Source: JABDBK01 sp964533645 (GTDB lineage Bacteria; Pseudomonadota; Gammaproteobacteria; DSM-16500). From it: a DNA stretch of 13,668 nt. A program made the position numbers and the translations under genes. The notes beneath the pieces are model-generated. The model saw nothing but the letters and a program-made list of their open reading frames with translations, searched no databases and was not told the DNA's origin. Positions 1 through 6,065 of this stretch are shown piece after piece. Numbering within the stretch: the stretch's first letter is position 1; every line of letters starts with the position of its first letter. The stretch is taken from NCBI GenBank assembly GCA_964533645.1, contig CAZHMQ010000052.1:1-13668 (forward strand), given 5' to 3'.

Positions 1-1
1 A

Positions 2-970
2 CCAGGCGAACCTGCTGGTATAGGTCCTGATATTGTAGCGCAAGTCGCACAACAAACATGGCCTGCAGAGCTCGTAGTCATCACGGATCCCGAGATGTTA
101 TTAGCTCGTGCAAAACTCATTGATTTGCCATTAAAACTCGCTGAAATTTCTTTATCCGAATCACCTGTTGCACACACGCCCGGCGCATTAAAAATAATTC
201 CTGTAAAACTACCTCAGCCTGCTATACCTGGCCAATTAAATATTGCGAATGCGAGTTTTGTCATCGAATGCTTAAGTTTAGCAACCGATCTTTGTTTAGA
301 AAAAAAAGCTTCTGCTCTTGTCACAGGTCCTGTGCAAAAATCTGTGATGAATGAAGCAGGCATTGCTTTCACAGGACACACTGAATTTTTAGCGGATCGC
401 TGTCAAGCGTCAGAAGTTGTCATGCTATTTGTTGTAGATGCATTAAAAGTCGCTCTTGTTACAACTCATGTAGCTTTGAGCCAAGTTCCAAAAGCGATCA
501 CCCAGAAAAAAATTATTGAAACAACCCGATTACTCAATGATGCATTAAAAAATACGTTTAACATAAAACATCCTCTCATTTTAGTATCAGGCCTTAACCC
601 GCATGCAGGAGAAAATGGCCATTTAGGTCGTGAAGAAATCGATACTATTGAACCTGCAATAGCATTACTACGCAAAGAAAATATAAATGTCTTAGGACCT
701 TTGCCTGCTGATACCTTATTTACGGGAAAATATTTAAGCACTGCAGATGCCGTATTGGCGATGTACCATGACCAAGCCTTGCCTGTAGTAAAAAATTTAG
801 GATTTGATCGTGCTGTTAATGTCACTATAGGATTACCTATCATACGCACTTCGGTCGATCATGGGACAGCTTTAGATATTGCCGGTAGTAAGAATGCGAA
901 TAGTGGCAGCATGCAAGAAGCACTAAAGCTAGCTATTCAACTCTATAAAAATCAGGAAAATAAAGAATGA
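2..970 (+). CDS. pdxA: 4-hydroxythreonine-4-phosphate dehydrogenase PdxA, 5' end cut by window
   Basis: PdxA oxidises 4-phosphooxy-threonine with NAD in the DXP-dependent route to pyridoxal 5'-phosphate, in the cytoplasm. The reading frame is open from base 2 and begins PGEPAGIGPD, the conserved N-terminal motif of the family. About ten residues plus the start codon therefore lie upstream of the window, and the internal ATG at 95 is not the start. Conserved segments seen in order are FTGHTEF, LNPHAGE, PLPADTLF, AMYHDQ and IRTSVDHGTALD. The histidines in these segments correspond to the metal and substrate ligands of the E. coli enzyme. The gene ends in a TGA that shares four bases (ATGA) with the tolC start, which suggests translational coupling. 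In many gammaproteobacteria pdxA is followed by rsmA/ksgA; here it is followed by tolC. Identification is firm. Confidence 0.97.
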   Translation, partial: PGEPAGIGPDIVAQVAQQTWPAELVVITDPEMLLARAKLIDLPLKLAEISLSESPVAHTPGALKIIPVKLPQPAIPGQLNIANASFVIECLSLATDLCLEKKASALVTGPVQKSVMNEAGIAFTGHTEFLADRCQASEVVMLFVVDALKVALVTTHVALSQVPKAITQKKIIETTRLLNDALKNTFNIKHPLILVSGLNPHAGENGHLGREEIDTIEPAIALLRKENINVLGPLPADTLFTGKYLSTADAVLAMYHDQALPVVKNLGFDRAVNVTIGLPIIRTSVDHGTALDIAGSKNANSGSMQEALKLAIQLYKNQENKE

Positions 971-2370
971 AATTACGTTTGCTTATATCATTATTTGCTT
1001 TTTGTTTTAGCTCAACTATACACGCTGCGAACTTGATAGAAGTTTATCAACAAGCCATAGAGAGCGATCCTATTTATCAACAAAATATCGCTAAAAACTT
1101 CGCAACAGGCGAAGGTGTGTATATAAGCTTGGCTAATTTATTGCCCTCTATCAACGGTACATACCAACCTTATTTGTCACAACAATACACTTCAGGACCA
1201 GGCGCTGTATTCTTAGGTGACAAATCCACACGCGGTTATAATGTGGTATTAACAGCAACCCAAACCATTTTTAACTTTGCACAAATTTCTAATTTTGCAC
1301 AAGCAAGAGCAACGGCAAAGCAAGCCGGCGCTAATTTAAATTTTGCGGCTCAAGATTTAATGGCAAGAGTCGTCAAAGCTTATTTTCAAGTGCTTGAAGA
1401 TGTCGATAACCTGCGATCCTCTGAGTCGACTAAAGCAGCTTATGCAAAACAGCTTGATCAGGTTAACCAACAATACAAAGTCGGCATAAAAACTATTACG
1501 GATGTATATACGGCACAAGCATCATATGAAGCATCATCCGCAGAATACATTACCGCCATGACAACGTTAGAAAATGATAGAGAAAATTTACGCGTGATCA
1601 CTGGCAAAATGTATCCTTCACTTTCTCGATTAAATGAAAAATTTCCTTTACTCACACCTAAACCTGCTGATATGGATGACTGGGTTGCTGTGGCGATCAA
1701 ACAAAACTGGCAAATCAAAGCCGCACAATACGGCGTCAGTGCCGCCAAGCAAAATATACGTCAACAATTTGCTGGACACCTTCCTACACTTAATGCGCAA
1801 GGGACTTACAATATTAACTTTTCTCGTGATATGGGCAGCACGAGAAGAGATCTAATCAATCCCCCAGGTGCGGCGAACATTGTCACTCCAGAAATTGCGT
1901 TAAATCTTAATGTGCCTATCATTCAAGGAGGACTAGTACTTGCACAAACCAGACAAGCGAAAGATAATTATCAAATAGCATGTCAACAGCTGGAACAACA
2001 AATACGTTCCACCATTAATATCACAAGACAAAGTTATTTAAATGTCATTGCGGGAATACAAAAAATACAAGCTGATCAAAAAGCTATTAAATCAGCTAAA
2101 AGTTCTCTTGAAGGAATGGAAGCAGGCTATCGTGTAGGTACCGAAATATTAGTTAACGTATTGAATCAACAACAACAAGTATTCATCGATCAACGCATTT
2201 ATGCACATGATCGTTATGCTTATATTTATAATATCATCGCTTTAAAACAAGCCGCAGGTACATTAAGTCCAGGTGATTTGGCAGGCTTGAATGCCTGGCT
2301 GGATGCGCCTATTCCATTAGACAAACAATTTCCAGCAAAAGTACGGAAGACGATTGAGGGGACACATTAG
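967..2370 (+). CDS. tolC: TolC family outer-membrane efflux channel
   Basis: This is the outer-membrane and periplasmic tunnel used by type I secretion systems and tripartite drug efflux pumps. The 467-aa product starts with a signal peptide (KLRLL, a hydrophobic core, then a likely cleavage after IHA around residue 20). The mature start, ANLIEVYQQA, resembles E. coli TolC ENLMQVYQQA. Two homologous halves are visible. The first contains QTIFNFAQ, AYFQVLEDVDNL and QQYKVGIKTITDVYTAQASY. The second contains GHLPTLNAQG, VPIIQGGLV, SSLEGMEAGYRVGTEILVNV and LKQAAGTLSPGDL. The length is close to E. coli TolC without its long C-terminal tail. The ATG overlaps the pdxA stop (ATGA). No pump or adaptor gene is adjacent, so it probably serves several systems. 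Downstream the sequence runs straight into a repeat and a damaged gap, and no terminator can be read. Confidence 0.96.
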   Translation: MKLRLLISLFAFCFSSTIHAANLIEVYQQAIESDPIYQQNIAKNFATGEGVYISLANLLPSINGTYQPYLSQQYTSGPGAVFLGDKSTRGYNVVLTATQTIFNFAQISNFAQARATAKQAGANLNFAAQDLMARVVKAYFQVLEDVDNLRSSESTKAAYAKQLDQVNQQYKVGIKTITDVYTAQASYEASSAEYITAMTTLENDRENLRVITGKMYPSLSRLNEKFPLLTPKPADMDDWVAVAIKQNWQIKAAQYGVSAAKQNIRQQFAGHLPTLNAQGTYNINFSRDMGSTRRDLINPPGAANIVTPEIALNLNVPIIQGGLVLAQTRQAKDNYQIACQQLEQQIRSTINITRQSYLNVIAGIQKIQADQKAIKSAKSSLEGMEAGYRVGTEILVNVLNQQQQVFIDQRIYAHDRYAYIYNIIALKQAAGTLSPGDLAGLNAWLDAPIPLDKQFPAKVRKTIEGTH

Positions 2371-2384
2371 TTTCCGTTCATTAC

Positions 2385-2613
2385 CGTCATTGCGAGGAGC
2401 GGGGGGGGGGGGGGGGCCGGGGGGGGGGGGAAAAAAAATTTATCACGCGGGGCCCGCCCGGGGAAGTCGCCGAAAAAAAAAATAATTTTTTTGTTNNNNN
2501 NNNNNCTGGGTGTCCTCCGGGGGGGTTTCCGGTGCCCGGGGCGCGTCGGGTGGGGCAAAGCGGGGGGGGGAAAAAACAAGATTGCCACGTCGCTAACGCT
2601 CCTCGCAATGACG
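2385..2613. repeat. Inverted-repeat arms of a dispersed palindromic element around a gap
   Basis: A 16-base sequence, CGTCATTGCGAGGAGC at 2385-2400, returns as an exact reverse complement at 2598-2613. On the right side the element can be followed for 34 bases (2580-2613) and reads, on the minus strand, into GTTAGCGACGTGGCAATC. From memory this sequence type is a common dispersed intergenic repeat in several bacterial lineages. On the left side the match stops where a G homopolymer starts. The element lies between the tolC stop and the stop of a convergent gene, which is a typical tolerated position. Its internal structure cannot be judged because of the damaged sequence between the arms. Confidence 0.8.
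2401..2579. other. Assembly gap with low-quality flanks
   Basis: Ten N occupy 2496-2505. The flanks hold runs of G (16 at 2401-2416, 12 at 2419-2430, 9 at 2562-2570) and of A (8 at 2431-2438) that occur nowhere else in this AT-rich window. The composition changes abruptly to very GC-rich text. This looks like poor base calling or misassembly through a strong hairpin, not native sequence. No gene can be supported here. The stretch 2545-2562 still resembles the repeat at 12221, with one substitution and one inserted G, so damaged copies of real repeats may be hidden in it. Confidence 0.85.
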
Positions 2614-2621
2614 ACTATAAT

Positions 2622-3041
2622 CTACATCTTTTTGCTTTTTACCTGAGACATTTCCGACACAGCCTTTTCATCTAACACAACTGGATTCTTTTTCTGATTT
2701 GTCACCTGTTTTTCTTTCATTGCAGCATGGGCGGATAAAATATTTTCGGTAAGTTTTTCTAAGTTTTTATAAAATATAGTATATCGAATATCTCTTTTAA
2801 GATCTTCTAATGCACGTAACTTTAAAAGAGTAAATAATATAGTATTTTGTTCCTTATTCAATATTTTTTTATATTGTTCATCCCAACGTTTTTGAAGATA
2901 ATATTCCATCAATTTTGTGAGGGCATCTTGTTCATCCGTTCGTAATTTACTCCATTCATCAGGTATTTCTACGTCTAAGACTCTAGGTTGCTCATGACAA
3001 CCTTCTGGAACAATATTAGGAACGACAAACTTTTTATACAT
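2622..3041 (-). CDS. Unrecognised 139-aa charged helical protein
   Basis: I do not recognise this protein. The chosen ATG lies six bases after a clear AGGAG ribosome site; a TTG two codons upstream is possible but would sit too close to that site. The product is cytosolic in appearance, with no signal peptide or membrane segment. Residues about 25-105 are rich in Lys, Glu and Leu and look mostly helical, perhaps partly coiled coil. The C-terminal 30 residues (KEKQVTNQKK onward) are polar and Lys-rich, ending KSKKM. It follows the 452-aa unknown gene with a 62-base spacer that contains its own promoter-like sequence. Composition is AT-rich with heavy use of A/T-ending codons. It may be lineage-specific; in a host-associated relative such genes can be secreted effectors, but nothing in the sequence proves that. 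Confidence 0.7.
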   Translation of the reverse strand: MYKKFVVPNIVPEGCHEQPRVLDVEIPDEWSKLRTDEQDALTKLMEYYLQKRWDEQYKKILNKEQNTILFTLLKLRALEDLKRDIRYTIFYKNLEKLTENILSAHAAMKEKQVTNQKKNPVVLDEKAVSEMSQVKSKKM

Positions 3042-3069
3042 GCTCAACTCCTATTATTATAGATTTTTA

Positions 3070-3098
3070 TTAATAAACGTAAATAAATAATGAGTCAA
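3070..3098 (-). promoter_or_regulatory. Candidate sigma-70 promoter for the 139-aa gene
   Basis: On the minus strand TTGACT (3098-3093) is followed by a 17-base spacer and TATTAA (3075-3070). Transcription would start near 3063, about 20 bases before the start codon at 3041. The -35 box begins just after the stop codon of the upstream 452-aa gene, so the smaller gene could be expressed independently. The surrounding AT-richness raises the chance of a fortuitous match. Confidence 0.45.
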
Positions 3099-3103
3099 GA
3101 TCT

Positions 3104-4462
3104 TTACTGAGAAAATGTAACTTTTTTTGTTGGATAATCCCACCGAGTTTGACTGACCATGGTGCACTGATTTGCCTCAACTGGAGAAAATAATGCATAA
3201 CGCTTACTATCTGAAAATTTCATTAAAGCATTTTTAACATACTCAAGGATAGGTTGTGACTTTTCTTCTGATAAGTTTCCATCAATCTTTACTTTCACTG
3301 CTTTTGGAAATGCATCAATACTATCAACTCCATGCACTGGCACAACTCGATTAGCTTTAATTTTATAGCCTTTTATATAACCTTTTAACGTCCCATGATA
3401 ATTCGTTTTCATTAAGGTTTGCATCATAGTGTTGGCCATACAAGGCTTCTTACCGAAATCTTTTCTATTTTCAGTACGTGCACGAATAATCATTTTTTTT
3501 ACTAACTGCACTTCTTCATGTGTCATAGGTTCGTCACTAAAAAATTTTTTTACCAATACAGGATCTTTTTTTATAGGTGAATACTTCTGTTCCAGCGTTA
3601 CATCACAATAGCTAGAGATTTCTTCCAATTCTTTTGCTGAGAATTTATTTTTTTTATGCAAGGGTATGGTTGTGAGTGTTCGACTTTCATTTAAACCATT
3701 TTTTTTATATTTTATATAAGTTGTGGTTATATCATTTTCTTCCTTTTGAAGAATTAATAAGGTAGTTGCTTGAACCTGTATTGCTGAAATATCTTGCGAG
3801 CTTTTAAGGATTTTTAATTTATAGTTGTCAAAATCAGGATCTACCGTTGAACAACTTCGTAGCACAATATCGTTAAGATCTGGCATATGTTTTGCATAAT
3901 TTCCTACATGTTCTTGATAACTTAAATCAGTTAAACTTTCTAGAAAAGAATCATGTACATGATGATGTAGAAAACTTAATTTAGAAATACCAGAAATGCT
4001 CATACCCGCCTCTATGATAGTTCTAAATATTTTGTCTGGCATCACAATGAAAGCATTACTTTTTTCTTGACATACCTTGATACGCATTTTTATTACATTC
4101 ATTAAGTCCAAAAATAAATTAGGATCAGTTTCATTTTCAACAGTTAACAATAATTCTATTTTATGTTTCGATTGAATGTTATAGTCAGAAATAAGTTCAT
4201 ACAAAGCATCACTTATTTCTTCCGTAGAAAACTGTGAGAAAGCTAATTCTAATTCAACAAAAAATTTTGCATATATTTCTACATTGATATCATTTTTAAG
4301 AGACATACCATATGAGATGATGTACAAATTGATGAGTTTTTTCGCTGAAAGATATACGTTTCTTTGGATAAAATCATCAAATTGATGTTGTGTTAACTCA
4401 TTTTTAGCCATGAGCGCTTCTATCGAAAGACGTGAAGAAGACATATACTTACCCATATTCAA
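3104..4462 (-). CDS. Unrecognised 452-aa soluble protein
   Basis: I do not recognise this protein. It is predicted soluble, with no signal peptide, transmembrane segment or nucleotide-binding loop. The N-terminal third (residues about 8-140) looks helical, with ELTQHQFDDFIQRNVYLSAK and several Leu/Ile-rich helices. A basic segment, GTLKGYIKGYKIKANRVVPV, lies around residues 360-380, and the end is KKVTFSQ. Translation can start at TTG 4462, whose first bases overlap the ferredoxin TGA (TTGA); an AGGA lies nine bases upstream of it. An ATG at 4456 is the alternative, giving 450 aa but with a longer spacing. The tight junction suggests co-transcription with coaD and the ferredoxin. The very AT-rich composition and lack of recognisable family suggest an accessory gene. 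An effector role is conceivable in a Legionella/Coxiella relative but unsupported. Confidence 0.72.
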   Translation of the reverse strand: MNMGKYMSSSRLSIEALMAKNELTQHQFDDFIQRNVYLSAKKLINLYIISYGMSLKNDINVEIYAKFFVELELAFSQFSTEEISDALYELISDYNIQSKHKIELLLTVENETDPNLFLDLMNVIKMRIKVCQEKSNAFIVMPDKIFRTIIEAGMSISGISKLSFLHHHVHDSFLESLTDLSYQEHVGNYAKHMPDLNDIVLRSCSTVDPDFDNYKLKILKSSQDISAIQVQATTLLILQKEENDITTTYIKYKKNGLNESRTLTTIPLHKKNKFSAKELEEISSYCDVTLEQKYSPIKKDPVLVKKFFSDEPMTHEEVQLVKKMIIRARTENRKDFGKKPCMANTMMQTLMKTNYHGTLKGYIKGYKIKANRVVPVHGVDSIDAFPKAVKVKIDGNLSEEKSQPILEYVKNALMKFSDSKRYALFSPVEANQCTMVSQTRWDYPTKKVTFSQ

Positions 4463-4713
4463 TTCTTTTTTTCCTGTAGCTTCATATATTTATCCATCAA
4501 CTGCTCTTTTGTTTCTAGATATTCAGGATTCAATGGAATACAACTTACAGGACATACTGCCACGCATTGCGGCTCATTGAAATGACCGACACATTCCGTA
4601 CATAAAGAGGGATTTATTTCAAAAATAGCTTCGCCTTGATAAATCGCTTGATTAGGACACACGGGTTCGCATACATCACAATTAATACACTCATCCGTAA
4701 TCATTAATGCCAT
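4459..4713 (-). CDS. YfhL-like 2[4Fe-4S] ferredoxin
   Basis: This small cytoplasmic electron carrier has two four-iron clusters. The 84-aa protein opens MALMITDECINC, typical of YfhL/Allochromatium-type ferredoxins. Cluster-binding cysteines are C9, C12, C15 and C19 (followed by Pro), and C38, C41, C50 and C54 (followed by Pro). The eight-residue loop between C41 and C50 is the insertion that defines this subclass. A further cysteine, C58, follows the second motif. The C-terminal tail of about 25 residues is helical and charged (LETKEQLMDKYMKLQEKK), also as in the subclass. It starts four bases after the coaD stop, so the two are co-transcribed. Its redox partner is not evident here. Confidence 0.93.
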   Translation of the reverse strand: MALMITDECINCDVCEPVCPNQAIYQGEAIFEINPSLCTECVGHFNEPQCVAVCPVSCIPLNPEYLETKEQLMDKYMKLQEKKN

Positions 4714-4717
4714 AACT

Positions 4718-5203
4718 TTACTGCCCCACTTTTTTTATCAATGCTTCAGCGACTATTTTGGGGACGAATTGACTGACATCTCCTTTGAGCAAAGCAATTT
4801 CACGTACAAAACTGGAAGATATATAGGTGTATCGTTCCGCAGGCATTAAAAAAATACTTTCGATATCAGGCGCCATATTTCTATTCATGCCAGCTAATTG
4901 AAATTCATAATCAAAATCCGATACCACACGCATACCACGCAAAATAATTTTAGCATGTTGTTCACGCATAAAACTAATTAATAAGGCATCAAAGCCTTTA
5001 ACTTCTACATTTGTATATTTAGCCAGTACTTCACGCGCAAGTACAATACGCTCATCTAAAGTAAAACAGGGCTTTTTATTGTTATTGGCCGCAATGGCGA
5101 CAACAATACGATCAAAAATACGCGCTGCTCGCTCAATCAAATCAATGTGACCGAACGTAATAGGATCGAATGTGCCTGGATATACAGCTGTATTATTCAT
5201 CAT
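4718..5203 (-). CDS. coaD: Phosphopantetheine adenylyltransferase CoaD
   Basis: CoaD transfers AMP from ATP to 4'-phosphopantetheine, giving dephospho-CoA, the penultimate step of coenzyme A synthesis. The 161-aa length is standard. The N-terminal nucleotidyltransferase motif is YPGTFDPITFGH, with the T/HxGH element at T16-H19. K43/K44 and R89 (in ILRGMRVVSDFDYEFQ) match substrate-binding positions. ISSSFVRE at 128-135 is the C-terminal ATP-binding signature, usually ISSTMVRE. The start has two adjacent ATG codons (5203 and 5200), with GGAAGG five bases before the first. It heads a minus-strand series with the ferredoxin, and its upstream region contains two hairpins shared with the divergent holD-like gene. 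Confidence 0.97.
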   Translation of the reverse strand: MMNNTAVYPGTFDPITFGHIDLIERAARIFDRIVVAIAANNNKKPCFTLDERIVLAREVLAKYTNVEVKGFDALLISFMREQHAKIILRGMRVVSDFDYEFQLAGMNRNMAPDIESIFLMPAERYTYISSSFVREIALLKGDVSQFVPKIVAEALIKKVGQ

Positions 5204-5232
5204 CTTAACCTTCCATAAGTTAACGTGAATTC

Positions 5233-5267
5233 GATATAAGCATAATGTTTTTTATTATGCTTATATC
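5233..5267. repeat. Perfect 14-bp AT-rich hairpin upstream of coaD
   Basis: GATATAAGCATAAT (5233-5246) and its exact reverse complement (5254-5267) enclose a seven-base loop that is nearly all T. It lies 30 bases upstream of the coaD start, in the divergent space between coaD and the holD-like gene. Read on the minus strand it would be in or just before the coaD leader. It could be an operator for a dimeric regulator, a leader hairpin, or a mobile palindromic unit. It also contains -10-like words on both strands, so it may overlap the promoters. Confidence 0.7.
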
Positions 5268-5278
5268 AGAAGATCGTT

Positions 5279-5310
5279 ATCCCGGAAAACGCTTTTTGTT
5301 TGTCCGGGAT
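5279..5310. repeat. GC-rich hairpin, REP-like palindrome
   Basis: ATCCCGGA (5279-5286) pairs with TCCGGGAT (5303-5310). The stem continues inward with AAAC (5287-5290) against GTTT (5298-5301), leaving a single unpaired G at 5302 and a short T-rich loop. A 12-bp stem with one bulge in a divergent intergenic region has the look of a dispersed REP-like unit. The rest of the 300-base gap (5311-5504) holds no gene or RNA that I can recognise. A TATACT at 5470-5475 could be the -10 box of the holD-like gene, but no good -35 is present. Confidence 0.6.
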
Positions 5311-5504
5311 CTGTTCAACACCTGAAGCTGGCATAGCTTAACTCAAGAAGTTGGCTTATTCTAGTCAAGCTTAATCATTAGATCAAATTATGCGCGAGTT
5401 TTGTGCTTTTTTTGCTCTATTATGGCGATGTCTCTATCAAAATCAAATAGTCCTTCATATTTTTTACTGTATACTGTGCATTATCTTTAACGAATAAAAA
5501 TACT

Positions 5505-5918
5505 ATGTCTTTACAACATTTATATGCCATGGGCATACAGCGATGGCAATTAAAAACAAAAACCCAAGTCGCTTATTTACTTGTGAGTGACGAAGAGTTT
5601 GCTGTTACATCTGATCAACTATTAAGCGCAATGCTGGCATCAATAGACTTTCACAAGGAACAAATCTTGACAAGTGCGTTGTTAAAACAACAAATCACTT
5701 CTCTTCAGCCTTCCGTAATTCTGATTTTAGGGAAACTTGCAGCAAATAATTTATTGAATTGTGATGCATCGATAGAAGATCTACGCGGGAAGATTCATAT
5801 TTTTGCGAATACACCAACCGTAGTCACTTATCACCCAGCGCATTTGTTACAACATCCAAAAAACAAATGTGAAGCGTATGAAGATTTATGCATGGTACAT
5901 AATATATTACCTTCTTAA
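5505..5918 (+). CDS. DNA polymerase III psi subunit-like protein (HolD-like) with UDG-type tail
   Basis: Psi bridges the chi subunit and the clamp loader of the replicative polymerase. The 137-aa length matches HolD (137 aa in E. coli). The N-terminus, LQHLYAMGIQRWQLKTKT, parallels the E. coli chi-binding segment LQQLGITQWSLRRPGAL. The remainder looks like a single alpha/beta domain: ILILGKLAANNLL at about 72-84, then VVTYHPAHLL followed by HPKNKCEAYEDL near residues 107-128. That last segment resembles the C-terminal signature of family 4 uracil-DNA glycosylases. The glycosylase N-terminal half (GEAPG motif, iron-sulfur cysteines) is absent, so catalytic activity is unlikely. In many gammaproteobacteria rimI follows holD; here a palindromic element follows within six bases of the stop. 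No strong ribosome site precedes ATG 5505. The alternative is a truncated glycosylase-like protein. Confidence 0.65.
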   Translation: MSLQHLYAMGIQRWQLKTKTQVAYLLVSDEEFAVTSDQLLSAMLASIDFHKEQILTSALLKQQITSLQPSVILILGKLAANNLLNCDASIEDLRGKIHIFANTPTVVTYHPAHLLQHPKNKCEAYEDLCMVHNILPS

Positions 5919-5923
5919 TATAC

Positions 5924-6065
5924 GGGCTGTTTACAATTCTACTATGCTGGCCCGAAATCCTCGATTTTCTCCGGTTCGCTGCTCACATACCAACAACGTA
6001 TGCTGTGCTGCGATCCTCAAAAATCAAAGATTTTGGTCTCAGCCTAGCGAATTGTAAACAAGCCC
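5924..6065. mobile_element. 142-bp palindromic (MITE-like) element overlapping the waaA 3' end
   Basis: GGGCTGTTTACAATTC (5924-5939) matches the reverse complement of 6049-6065 with one single-base indel. The similarity continues inward along both halves: CGAAATCCTCGATTTT on the left against CAAAATCTTTGATTTT read from the right. It ends in a central hairpin CATAC (5986-5990), loop CAACAAC, GTATG (5998-6002). The whole unit is an imperfect palindrome centred at 5994-5995 with no coding capacity for a transposase, as expected for a non-autonomous miniature element. TAATA occurs near both outer ends (5916-5920 and 6066-6070) but is offset by three bases on the left, so a target-site duplication is only a weak possibility. 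Its right arm encodes the last eight residues and stop codon of waaA. Confidence 0.75.

Noticed and set aside
2367..2608. Minus-strand reading frames of about 73 codons with Pro/Phe-rich products
   Set aside because: They run through the ten N and the poly-G/poly-A artefacts and resemble no protein.
2622..4462. Toxin-antitoxin pair made of the 139-aa and 452-aa proteins
   Set aside because: Sizes, spacing and lack of any DNA-binding, nuclease or kinase motif do not fit a known toxin-antitoxin type.
5204..5504. Riboswitch, tRNA or small RNA gene in the divergent gap
   Set aside because: Two hairpins are present, but no cloverleaf, known aptamer core or terminator-bounded transcript could be recognised.
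5869..6057. Plus-strand 62-codon frame downstream of the holD-like gene
   Set aside because: It overlaps holD in another frame and then reads the palindromic element; there is no ribosome site.
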